DNA from: Angelakisella sp.
GTDB lineage: Bacteria; Bacillota; Clostridia; Oscillospirales; Ruminococcaceae
Length of the DNA stretch: 22,811 nt
Direction of reading: 5' to 3'
Assembly: GCA_022795575.1 (NCBI GenBank)
Contig: JAAWGY010000008.1
Span: 1-22,811 of the forward strand
Shown: in pieces, positions 6,917 through 14,461 of the stretch
Layout: the number at the start of each line of letters is the position of its first letter
Numbering within the stretch: position 1 is the first letter of the stretch
Program-made: the position numbers and the translations under genes
Notes under the pieces: generated by a model
What the model saw: only the letters and a program-made list of their open reading frames with translations
Database searches by the model: none
Told to the model about the DNA's origin: nothing

Positions 6917-7056
6917 AATGTGTTATAAAGAGATTGTTTTTTGTCTCCCGCTGATGAGAAACGGGAAGAAGCGATGCCGGAGCGGTTGCCGCTCTCGGGA
7001 GCTGCCCTCCGCCGGCAGGCGGCAGGCGGGCCCCCGGAAAGGAGATGCCCCAATCA

Positions 7057-7434
7057 ATGGCCTACCGTCTTGACCAGGAGATCATCGAAAAATTGGACAG
7101 CATGACCCAATTCCAGGAACTGACCCCCAGGGGCCGCAGGAACATCCTCTCCCTGCTGGAGCTGCTAAAGGGGGAGTACGGGGTGGATCTTTCCACCCAC
7201 CAGGCGGAGATGTTCATTTCCCACCTTTCCGGCACCTTCCGCCGGCTGGACCAGGGGGAGCCCGCCGAGCTGATGGCCGCCGCCACCGCCGGCCAGATCG
7301 AGGCGTTTGGCGGCAGCGGCATTGTGGACCAGATGTTCCGGGACTTCTGCCGCATTACCGGCGTCCGCTTCCCCCGCAGCGAGGAGGAGTACTTAAAGAT
7401 GTACCTTTCCACCCTGCTGCTGCGGCGGGGCTGA
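7057..7434 (+). CDS. Stand-alone PRD (PTS regulation domain) protein
   Basis: The protein has 125 residues and is made of one helical PRD-like domain: LLELLKGEYGVDLSTHQAEMFISHLSGTFRRLDQGE matches the first half (His in ISHL) in positions 31-66, and FRDFCRITGVRFPRSEEEYLKMYL matches the second half. PRDs are normally phosphorylated on histidine by HPr or EIIB and control attached DNA- or RNA-binding domains. Here no such domain is attached, which resembles the small PRD-only proteins of the EF_0829/AHA_3910 type. The histidine normally in the final E..Y..LHL motif is Tyr (EEYLKMYL). The start at 7057 is preferred to 7045 because AAAGGAG directly abuts the latter; at 7057 it is 12 bases away. 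No PTS or sugar gene is adjacent except the ROK kinase in the divergent operon. Confidence 0.75.
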   Translation: MAYRLDQEIIEKLDSMTQFQELTPRGRRNILSLLELLKGEYGVDLSTHQAEMFISHLSGTFRRLDQGEPAELMAAATAGQIEAFGGSGIVDQMFRDFCRITGVRFPRSEEEYLKMYLSTLLLRRG

Positions 7435-7446
7435 CCCGCCGGAGGG

Positions 7447-7527
7447 CCCGGCGCCTGCGCCGGGAGCTGCTTCGCATCCCGCTGTGGGCCAGCCGGCAGG
7501 CGCCCCCGGGTACGGAGCGGTTTTTTT
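7447..7527 (+). terminator. Terminator region after the PRD gene
   Basis: A perfect GC hairpin CCGGCGC/GCGCCGG (about 7448-7464) follows the stop codon. Further on, CCGCT (7480s) can pair with AGCGG immediately before a run of seven T (about 7521-7527). The T run fits termination on the plus strand. The converging gene ends at 7535. Confidence 0.55.
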
Positions 7528-7534
7528 GTGGCCC

Positions 7535-8110
7535 CTACCGGGCCTGCTCGTCCAGCGTCCGCCGGTAGGGGGGGAAGAAGTCGGCCAAAAACGCCTCCGC
7601 CTCCGGCAGCGCCAGCTCCCGCAGCGCGGCAAGGGTGGTTTCGTAGGCGCTGTCAAACTCCCGGTTGCCGCTGTTCTGCTCCTCCTGGCACTTGATGAGG
7701 GCCGAGAGCTTATCCGCTGCCTTAATCAGCCTCCGGTAATCCGGCGGGATGTCAAAGTAGGGGGCAAAGTCCGCCGAAAGGTCCGGGGGGAGCTTTTCCA
7801 GCAGCCGCCCGGCGGCCTGGTCCTCCACCGCCTGGTAGGCGGCGCGGAGGTTGTCGTTCTGGTACTTTACCGGGGTGGGCAGGTCCCCGGTGAGGATCTC
7901 GCTGCAATCGTGGTAGAGGGCGTACATCACCGCCCGCTCCGGGTTCAGCCCCCGGCCAAACCGCCGGTTGCCCAGCACCGCCAGGCCGTGGGCCAGGTAG
8001 GCCACCTCCAGGGTGTGCTCGCTTAGGTTTTCCTGCCGGGTGCTGCGCATCAGCCCCCACCGGCTGATGTACTTCATCCGCCCCAGCATGGCGAAAAACG
8101 CGTTTTCCAT
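7535..8110 (-). CDS. YfbR-like HD-domain 5'-deoxynucleotidase
   Basis: The protein has 191 residues, close to E. coli YfbR (about 199). It has the family's substrate motif SRWGLMRSTRQENLSEH (16-32) with R17/W18, the HD metal residues H32, H67 and D68 (ALYHDCSEILTGDLPTPVKY) and a later Asp in KAADKLSALIKCQEE. YfbR removes phosphate from dNMPs to give deoxynucleosides, part of nucleotide salvage in the cytoplasm. The start at 8108-8110 has GGAAGGAG about ten bases upstream, and an extended -10 promoter lies just beyond. Assignment to this subfamily is firm; the exact substrate range is inferred from the family. Confidence 0.9.
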   Translation of the reverse strand: MENAFFAMLGRMKYISRWGLMRSTRQENLSEHTLEVAYLAHGLAVLGNRRFGRGLNPERAVMYALYHDCSEILTGDLPTPVKYQNDNLRAAYQAVEDQAAGRLLEKLPPDLSADFAPYFDIPPDYRRLIKAADKLSALIKCQEEQNSGNREFDSAYETTLAALRELALPEAEAFLADFFPPYRRTLDEQAR

Positions 8111-8150
8111 CGTTGGCTGTCTCCTTCCGACGCTGTGTATTGTAGCTATC

Positions 8151-8159
8151 AGTATAGCA
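8151..8159 (-). promoter_or_regulatory. Extended -10 promoter of the YfbR-like gene
   Basis: The minus strand reads TGCTATACT, a TGn plus -10 hexamer (8151-8156). No good -35 is seen at 17 bases, as is common for extended -10 promoters. Start of transcription would be near 8144, about 34 bases before the start codon. Confidence 0.55.
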
Positions 8160-8252
8160 CAGATTGCGCCGGGACTCCAGCCGCCGCGGTGGGATAATTT
8201 GACAGCTCCCGTCACACAATAGCTCCAGACTGATGATAACGAGGTGTATGGC

Positions 8253-10727
8253 ATGGATTCTCTCTTTGCTCCCCGTAAAAGCCGGGCCGGACAGGCCTTT
8301 TTGCTGGCGGCCCTGGTGGCCGCGGCGGCGTTCCTCCCTTATGTGGTTTTGGATAAGGGCCGTTTCTTTTTTTATGGCGATTTTAACGTCCAGCAGATCC
8401 CTTTTTACCAGCTGGCCCACCAGGCGGTGCGGGAGGGCAACATCTGGTGGAGCTGGAAGACCGACCTGGGGGCAAACTTCATCGGCTCCTACAGCTTCTA
8501 CCTCCTCTTTTCCCCCTTCTTCTGGCTCACCCTGCCCTTTCCCACCAGCTTTGTCCCCTACCTGATGGCCCCGCTGCTGGTGCTGAAATCCGGCTGCGCC
8601 GCCGTCACCGCCTACTGGTACCTGCGGCGGTTTGTCCGGGACCAGGAGTGGGCGGTCTTCTGCTCCCTTCTCTACGCCTTTTCCGGCTTTTCGGTCTATA
8701 ACATCTTCTTCAACCACTTCCACGAGGCCATCGTCTTCTTCCCCCTCCTGCTGGTGGGGCTGGAAAAGGCGATGACCGAAAACAAGCACGGCTGGTTTGC
8801 CCTGGCGATTACGATCAACGCCGTGGTAAACTACTGGTTCTTCATCGGGGAGGTCTTCTTTGTCATCTTCTATTTCTTCTGCCGCCTTGCCTCCCCCCAG
8901 TGGCGGCTGACGGTAAAGCGGTTTTTTGGCCTGGCTGCCGAGGCGGTGCTGGGGATGGGGATGGCCATGGTGGCCTTCCTCCCCTCGGTGCTGGCCATTA
9001 TGGGCAACCCCCGCACCGGTTCCGATACCCTGCTGTTGGGGGGATACCTCTGGTACTACTCCAACCCGCAGCGGTATTTGGGCATCGTCCACAGCTTCTT
9101 TTTCGCCCCGGATATGCCCGCCCTGAACAACTTCTTCCCGGACCACGGGGCCCAGTGGGCCTCCCTTTCCGCCTACCTGCCCTTCATCGGGGCCATTGGG
9201 GTGCTGGCCTACCACCGCGCCGCCCGGGGCGGGTGGCTCAAGCGGATGCTCACCCTCTGCGCCGTCCTGGCCCTGGTGCCGGTGGGCAACCACCTGTTTG
9301 TGCTGGAAAACTACTCCTACTACGCCCGCTGGTACTATATGCCCACCCTGATGATGGTGCTGGCCACCGCCATTGCCCTGGAAAGGGCGGAGCAGGCCCA
9401 GCTGGCCAAGGCCATCCGGGTGACGGGGACCGCCATAGCGCTGCTCTTCTGCATCTCCTGCTTTACCCCCAAGCGGGTGGAGGGGGTGTTGAAATTCGGC
9501 CTCTACAAATACCTGGATAAATTCCTTGCCACCAGCATCCTTACCATCGCCTCCTTTGCGGCAGCGGCCTGGATGCTGCGGCGGTGGCGGCAGGCCCCGG
9601 GCTTTCGGAGGCGGTTTGGCGCCGCCATCGTGCTGGGCTGCTTTGTCTTTACCTTTACCATGATAACGGTGGGCAAGGCCACCTATTCCAACAACCGCTG
9701 GATTGTGGAGGAGGCCCTCCCCGGCCGCGGGGTGATGGATCTGAGCGAGGAGGGGGAGTTTGCCCGCAGCGACGTCTACAAGGGCAGCGACAACATCGCC
9801 ATGTACTGGGACCTCCCCAACATCCAGTGCTTCCACAGCATCGTCCCCGTTTCGCTGATGGAGTTTTACCCGGAGGTGGGGGTAAAGCGGGATGTCTCCT
9901 CCAAGCCGGAGACCAAGTACCCCTACCTGCGCAGCCTCCTTTCGGTAAAATGGCTCTACATCCGGGCGGACCAGGAGGAGCAGTCCCCTATGCGGGGCTT
10001 TACCCTGGTGGATACCCGGCTGGGCTACAACATCTACCAGAACCAGAACTACCTGCCCATGGGCTTTTCCTACGACCGGTACATCACCGAAAAGGACTGG
10101 GAGGCCCTTGCCACCGATTACAAGTCCCGGGCGCTGCTCTACGGCGTCTACCTGGACGACGAGACCGCCAGCCGCCACAGGGATATCCTGCAGCCGGTGG
10201 AGAAGGACTGGCAGGGGGAGCTTGCCGCCGACCAGCTGGAGCTGTATGTGGCCGACCGGTCGATGATGACCTGCGACAGCTTTACCGTGGATACCCGGGG
10301 CTTTACCGCCACCACCAGCTTTGGCAAGGAGCGGCTGGTCTTCTTTTCGGTGCCCTATGACAAGGGCTGGAGCGCCACCGTCAACGGCCAGCCGGCGATG
10401 GTGGAGCGGGTCAACATCGGCTTTATGGCGGTGCGGGTGCCGGCGGGGGCGGCGGAGATCCGGTTTGATTACACCACCCCCGGCCTCCGGGAGGGGGCGG
10501 TGTGCTCCCTGGTATCCCTGGCGCTGCTGGTGGCCTGCCTCTTTGTAGCCGCCCGGATGAAGCCCTGCCCGGTGCCGGACCAGGGGTACGACCCGGAGCT
10601 TTGGCTGGAGCGGCCCCGGTACCCCCGGTTTGCCCAGGGGGAGTTTGACCACCGGCTGGGGGAGGAGGCGCCGGAGCCGGATAAGGCACCGGAGGCCCCC
10701 CCGGAAGCTCCCCCGGAGGAGCCCTGA
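8253..10727 (+). CDS. YfhO-family multi-spanning membrane protein
   Basis: The protein has 824 residues with a dozen or so hydrophobic segments from about residue 16 to 470 and one more near the C-terminus (about 755-780). The first loop carries YGDFNVQQIPFYQLAHQAVREGNIWWSW, typical of YfhO, and further family features are GANFIGSYSFY and YWYLRRF. The region of about 480-750 is an external or lumenal domain (FFSVPYDKGWSATVNGQPAMV, a common YfhO ending). The C-terminal tail is rich in Pro and Glu. YfhO relatives have the GT-C glycosyltransferase-like fold and are thought to modify lipoteichoic acid or other surface glycopolymers with sugars; the acceptor here is unknown. The start at 8253 has GAGG eight bases before it; a GTG at 8244 overlaps that site. 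No glycosyltransferase partner (such as CsbB type) is adjacent. Confidence 0.88.
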   Translation: MDSLFAPRKSRAGQAFLLAALVAAAAFLPYVVLDKGRFFFYGDFNVQQIPFYQLAHQAVREGNIWWSWKTDLGANFIGSYSFYLLFSPFFWLTLPFPTSFVPYLMAPLLVLKSGCAAVTAYWYLRRFVRDQEWAVFCSLLYAFSGFSVYNIFFNHFHEAIVFFPLLLVGLEKAMTENKHGWFALAITINAVVNYWFFIGEVFFVIFYFFCRLASPQWRLTVKRFFGLAAEAVLGMGMAMVAFLPSVLAIMGNPRTGSDTLLLGGYLWYYSNPQRYLGIVHSFFFAPDMPALNNFFPDHGAQWASLSAYLPFIGAIGVLAYHRAARGGWLKRMLTLCAVLALVPVGNHLFVLENYSYYARWYYMPTLMMVLATAIALERAEQAQLAKAIRVTGTAIALLFCISCFTPKRVEGVLKFGLYKYLDKFLATSILTIASFAAAAWMLRRWRQAPGFRRRFGAAIVLGCFVFTFTMITVGKATYSNNRWIVEEALPGRGVMDLSEEGEFARSDVYKGSDNIAMYWDLPNIQCFHSIVPVSLMEFYPEVGVKRDVSSKPETKYPYLRSLLSVKWLYIRADQEEQSPMRGFTLVDTRLGYNIYQNQNYLPMGFSYDRYITEKDWEALATDYKSRALLYGVYLDDETASRHRDILQPVEKDWQGELAADQLELYVADRSMMTCDSFTVDTRGFTATTSFGKERLVFFSVPYDKGWSATVNGQPAMVERVNIGFMAVRVPAGAAEIRFDYTTPGLREGAVCSLVSLALLVACLFVAARMKPCPVPDQGYDPELWLERPRYPRFAQGEFDHRLGEEAPEPDKAPEAPPEAPPEEP

Positions 10728-10810
10728 CACTCCCCGGGGCCTTGGTGTCCCGGCTTGCGTCCCCGGCCCTGCCCAAACCACTTCCCACCCTTTTCTGACG
10801 TGGGTTTTTG

Positions 10811-10840
10811 TTGACAGAAAAGGCCGTGATTTGATACAAT
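10811..10840 (+). promoter_or_regulatory. Sigma-A-type promoter of the hybrid kinase gene
   Basis: TTGACA (10811-10816) and TACAAT (10835-10840) are separated by 18 bases, giving transcription from about 10847 and a leader of about 40 bases. This shows that the kinase gene is a separate unit from the YfhO gene upstream. Confidence 0.75.
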
Positions 10841-10885
10841 GAATAGGATGACATCAATGCGCCTTGGCGCACAGGGGGAAGTGCT

Positions 10886-13800
10886 ATGTATCATTGCCAT
10901 GTCCGCTGCTATCTGGTCGGACATCAGCGGGAAACTTTCGGGCTTATCCGGGAGATGCAGCCCGCCCCGCGGTTTACCTATGAGTTTGCCGAGGGCGGGG
11001 AGCCGGAGCAGGCTCTGGCGGCGTGGGCAGACGTGATTTTTGCTGATCTGAGGGGAATGGACCTCCCTGGGGCGTTGGCGGGGCTGCTGGAGCGGATGCG
11101 GCCCGAGGCGGAGTGTATCCTGATGGCGGAGCGGGAGCAGCTGCCCCTGATCACCGGCCTGTTGCCCCGGGCGCGGGACCTTTGGCTGGTCCCCATGGGG
11201 GAGGAGGAGCTGGGCTTCCGCCTGCTGCGCTGGCAGCAGGGCTACCGGGCTGCCCGGGACGCCTGGGAGACCAGCCAGTTTTTGGAGGCCACCATCAACA
11301 GCGTCCCCAACATGATCTGGTATAAGGATAAGGACGGCATCCACGAGAAGGTCAACGACAGCTTCTGCCGGGTGGTGGAAAAGACCAAGGAGCAGGTCCA
11401 GGGCCGGGGGCACGCCTATATCTGGAACGTGGAGCATGACGACCCGGCCTGCATTGAATCCGAGCGGGAGGTAATGCGCCGGCGGGCCACCTGCGTGGCG
11501 GAGGAGCAGGTCCGCACCGGGGAGGGGGACCGGCTGCTGACCACCTACAAATCCCCCCTTTACGACCTGGACGGCAGCGTTATGGGCACCGTTGGGGTGG
11601 CCATCGATATCACCCGGGAGCGGGCCTACGAGCAGGAGATCATCACCAAAAACCAGACGCTGGAGGCCATCTTTACCACCATGGACGCTGGCGTGCTGAT
11701 CCATTCCCTGGACGGCTCCCATATTCTCAGCGTCAACCAGGCCGCCCTGGAGATCCTGGGGTACGACAGCCAGGAGGAGCTTTTGGCCGATGGCTTTTAC
11801 CAGGTGGCCAGAACCGTGGCGGAGGAGGACAAGCAAAGGCTCCAGGACGCCATCAGCAGCCTGGAGGAGGCCGGGGACAGCGTCAACGTGGAGTACAAGG
11901 TCTGCCATAAGGACGGCAGGCTGATCCAGGTGATGGGCAGCTTTAAGCTCATCCAGCGGGGCGGGGAGCTCTTCTGCCAGCGCTTCCTGCTGGACTGCAC
12001 CGCCCAAAAGCAGCGGGAGGAGGCGGAGCGGGAGGAGGACCGCCGCCGGCAGATGGAGCTGATCCGTGCCCTCAGCGTCGATTACAGCGTGGCCTGCTAC
12101 TACGACCTGGATACCGGCAGGGGCTTCCCCCTGCGGATGGAGGAGGAAGACCCCTCCTTTGGCGAGATCTTCTGCGAGGGCCGCACCTTTGACGAGAGCC
12201 GGCAGCTGTATATCCAGCAGTTCGTCTTACCGGAGGACCGGGGGATGGTGGAAAGGGCCACCTCCCGGGAGCACCTGATCAAGGTGCTGGAGGAAAAGAA
12301 GATCTGCCACATCAACTACCGCATCCTCTACAACGGGGAGACCAGGTACTTCCAAATGAAGGCGGTGCGGACCGACAACGGGGGGGTGGTGCTGGGCTTC
12401 CGCAGCGTGGACGAGGAGACCCGCCGGGATATGGAGAAGACGGCGCTGCTGGAAAACGCCCTCCTCCAGGCCAACCGGGCCAGCAAGGCAAAGAGCGAGT
12501 TCCTCTCCAATATGTCCCACGACATCCGCACCCCCATGAACGCCATTGTGGGCTTTACCACCCTGGCCATCACCCACATCGAGCGCCGGGACCAGGTGGA
12601 GGAGTACCTCAAAAAGATTATGACCTCCGGCAACCACCTTCTCAGCCTCATCAACGACATCCTGGATATGAGCCGCATTGAAAGCGGCAAGATCCACCTG
12701 GACGAGGAGCTTTGCAGCCTGCCGGATATCCTCCACAGCCTCCACAACATCGTCCAGGCGGATATCCGGGCCAAGCAGCTGGACCTGTTCATCGACGCGG
12801 TGGACGTGCTGGACGAGGATATCTACTGCGACAAGCTGCGCCTCAACCAGGTGCTGCTGAACCTGCTGGGCAACGCCATCAAGTACACCGGCAGCGGCGG
12901 GACGGTAAGCGTGCGGATTATCGAGCGGCGCAAAAACGCCCCGGCGGGGTACGCCAACTACGAGTTCCACGTCAAGGATACCGGCATCGGCATGAGCAAG
13001 GAGTTTGTGTCCCATATCTTCGAGCCCTTCGAGCGGGAGCGCAACTCCACCATCAGCGGCATCCAGGGCACCGGCCTGGGGATGGCCATCACCAAAAACA
13101 TCGTGGATATGATGAACGGCATCATCGAGGTCAAGAGCGAGCAGGGGGTGGGGAGCGAGTTTATCGTCACCTTCCCCATGCGGCTGCACAGCGGGGAGAA
13201 GGTCCCCCAGACCATCCCCCGCCTCACCGGCTGCCGTGCGCTGGTGGTGGACGACGACTTTAACACCTGCGACAGCGTCTCCTATATGCTACAGCAGATG
13301 GGCCTGCGGGCCGAGTGGACCATGTCCGGCCGGGAGGCGGTGCTGCGCTCCCGCCAGGCGGTGGACTGGGGGGACTGCTACAGCGTCTACATCATCGACT
13401 GGCTGATGCCGGATATGAACGGCATCGAGGTTGCCCGCCGCATCCGCAAGGAGACGGGGGAGGACGTGCCCATTATCGTCCTTACCGCCTACGACTGGTC
13501 GGACATCGAGGAGGAGGCCCGGGAGGCCGGTGTTTCCGCCTTTTGCAGCAAGCCCCTCTTCCTTTCGGAGCTGCGCAAGTGCCTTTGCACCGTGATAGCC
13601 GACCCGTCGGAGGAGAAGGAGGAGCCGGCCAAAAAGCCGGTGCAGCTCCACACCGGGCGCATCCTGCTGGCGGAGGACAACGAGCTGAACCAGGAGATTG
13701 CCGTCGCCATCCTGGGGGACGCCGGCTTTACCGTCGAGATTGCCGCCAACGGCCAGATTGCGGTGGATATGCTGAAGCAGTCGGAGCCGGGCTACTACCG

Positions 13801-14029
13801 CCTGGTGCTGATGGACATCCAGATGCCGGTGATGGGCGGGTACGAGGCCACCAAGGCCATCCGCTCCATGCCCAACCGGGAGCTGGCCTCCATCCCCATC
13901 CTGGCCATGACCGCCAACGCCTTTGAGGAGGACAAGAAGGAGGCGCTGAGCTGCGGCATGAACGGGCATATCGCCAAGCCCATCGATGTGGAGAAGCTCA
14001 TCGAGACCCTGGAGAAGATCCTGAATTGA
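10886..14029 (+). CDS. Soluble hybrid histidine kinase with PAS domains and two receivers
   Basis: The protein has 1047 residues and no membrane segment, so it is cytoplasmic. Order of domains: a degenerate receiver-like N-terminus (1-122), which keeps Asp54 in VIFADLRGMD but lacks the acidic pocket; PAS around 130-250 (NSVPNMIWYKDKDGIHEKVND); PAS around 255-375 (TTMDAGVLIHSLDG); a PAS-like region around 395-512; HisKA with His545 in FLSNMSHDIRTPMNAIVGF; HATPase with Asn663 and the G boxes DTGIGMS (698-704) and GTGLGMAI (728-735); receiver 1 (783-905) with Asp838 in IIDWLMPDMNG and Lys889; receiver 2 (925-1047) with Asp977 in LMDIQMPVMGG and Lys1031. No HPt domain is present, so the phosphorelay must end on a separate HPt protein or be used for sequestration. 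The signal is unknown. It is monocistronic, with its own promoter and a strong terminator. Confidence 0.93.
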   Translation: MYHCHVRCYLVGHQRETFGLIREMQPAPRFTYEFAEGGEPEQALAAWADVIFADLRGMDLPGALAGLLERMRPEAECILMAEREQLPLITGLLPRARDLWLVPMGEEELGFRLLRWQQGYRAARDAWETSQFLEATINSVPNMIWYKDKDGIHEKVNDSFCRVVEKTKEQVQGRGHAYIWNVEHDDPACIESEREVMRRRATCVAEEQVRTGEGDRLLTTYKSPLYDLDGSVMGTVGVAIDITRERAYEQEIITKNQTLEAIFTTMDAGVLIHSLDGSHILSVNQAALEILGYDSQEELLADGFYQVARTVAEEDKQRLQDAISSLEEAGDSVNVEYKVCHKDGRLIQVMGSFKLIQRGGELFCQRFLLDCTAQKQREEAEREEDRRRQMELIRALSVDYSVACYYDLDTGRGFPLRMEEEDPSFGEIFCEGRTFDESRQLYIQQFVLPEDRGMVERATSREHLIKVLEEKKICHINYRILYNGETRYFQMKAVRTDNGGVVLGFRSVDEETRRDMEKTALLENALLQANRASKAKSEFLSNMSHDIRTPMNAIVGFTTLAITHIERRDQVEEYLKKIMTSGNHLLSLINDILDMSRIESGKIHLDEELCSLPDILHSLHNIVQADIRAKQLDLFIDAVDVLDEDIYCDKLRLNQVLLNLLGNAIKYTGSGGTVSVRIIERRKNAPAGYANYEFHVKDTGIGMSKEFVSHIFEPFERERNSTISGIQGTGLGMAITKNIVDMMNGIIEVKSEQGVGSEFIVTFPMRLHSGEKVPQTIPRLTGCRALVVDDDFNTCDSVSYMLQQMGLRAEWTMSGREAVLRSRQAVDWGDCYSVYIIDWLMPDMNGIEVARRIRKETGEDVPIIVLTAYDWSDIEEEAREAGVSAFCSKPLFLSELRKCLCTVIADPSEEKEEPAKKPVQLHTGRILLAEDNELNQEIAVAILGDAGFTVEIAANGQIAVDMLKQSEPGYYRLVLMDIQMPVMGGYEATKAIRSMPNRELASIPILAMTANAFEEDKKEALSCGMNGHIAKPIDVEKLIETLEKILN

Positions 14030-14037
14030 GATAAGCA

Positions 14038-14072
14038 AAGAGGTCAACCGGCGAAGGCGGTTGACCTCTTTT
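14038..14072. terminator. Strong intrinsic terminator, probably bidirectional
   Basis: A 13-bp perfect stem (AAGAGGTCAACCG, 14038-14050, with 14058-14070) and a seven-base loop GCGAAGG are followed by TTTT overlapping the stem end. It lies nine bases after the hybrid kinase stop and, read on the minus strand, also follows the 34-residue peptide gene. Confidence 0.9.
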
Positions 14073-14101
14073 GGGGATGGAGCGATTGTAACCCCAGGCG
14101 G

Positions 14102-14206
14102 TTATCTCCTCCTGCGCAGCCCAAGGACGCTGAAGACCACCGCGCAGACGCCGCAGACGGCGGCGGTGATGCCCAGCACCAGGCCGCAGACGGAAAAGCC
14201 CTTCAT
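14102..14206 (-). CDS. 34-residue single-span membrane peptide
   Basis: The reading frame encodes MKGFSVCGLVLGITAAVC followed by GVCAVVFSVLGLRRRR and a TAA stop. It is a short N-terminal basic residue, one hydrophobic helix of about 24 residues (5-28) and a tail of four arginines, i.e. a small membrane protein with an N-out, C-in or similar topology anchored by positive charges. A GGGGG-containing ribosome site lies about ten bases before the ATG, and a TATAAT box on the minus strand (14240-14245) lies about 34 bases upstream. It converges on the hybrid kinase terminator. No family is recognised; the hydrophobic span with three cysteines and the basic tail are the only clues to function. Confidence 0.6.
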   Translation of the reverse strand: MKGFSVCGLVLGITAAVCGVCAVVFSVLGLRRRR

Positions 14207-14239
14207 CCGTAAGACCCCCTTTTTTGAAGTATCACTGTC

Positions 14240-14245
14240 ATTATA
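14240..14245 (-). promoter_or_regulatory. -10 box for the 34-residue peptide gene
   Basis: The minus strand reads a perfect TATAAT. The -35 position (about TTTCTC at 17 bases) is poor. It sits divergently from the phoH promoter. Confidence 0.45.
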
Positions 14246-14391
14246 ACCCATTTTGGCCGGGGAGAAAAGACGTTTTGTTCTGATTTCTCCGGTTTTTCCG
14301 CGGCGCCCTCCGGTCCTGTCCCACTGTCCGGAAAAGAGAAGATGTCTTCTAAAATTTTTATGAAAAATTCATAGTTTTTTTCTCCAAAATA

Positions 14392-14400
14392 TGTTACAAT
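14392..14400 (+). promoter_or_regulatory. Extended -10 promoter of phoH
   Basis: TGTTACAAT is TGn plus TACAAT (14395-14400), at the end of an AT-rich stretch (14340-14400) that stands out from the GC-rich surroundings. No clear -35 is present. Start of transcription would be near 14407, about 50 bases before the phoH start. Confidence 0.55.
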
Positions 14401-14461
14401 AGCGGTTACAGGATATTCCCGTCAAGCAAGCGGGAGGACGCGAAAAGGAGAAATGCCCGCT

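Noticed and set aside
6951..6962. CTGATGAGAAAC resembling hammerhead ribozyme core sequences
   Set aside because: The CUGAUGA and GAAA elements are directly adjacent with no stem II between them, and stems I and III are not evident.
8199..8227. Plus-strand promoter for the YfhO gene using TTGACA at 8199-8204
   Set aside because: There is no acceptable -10 hexamer 16-18 bases downstream (the bases there read GCTCCA), so the match to the -35 alone was not called.
7752..10781. 1009-codon minus-strand frame opposite the YfhO gene
   Set aside because: Composition is typical of a GC-driven antisense frame and the YfhO and YfbR-like frames account for the DNA.
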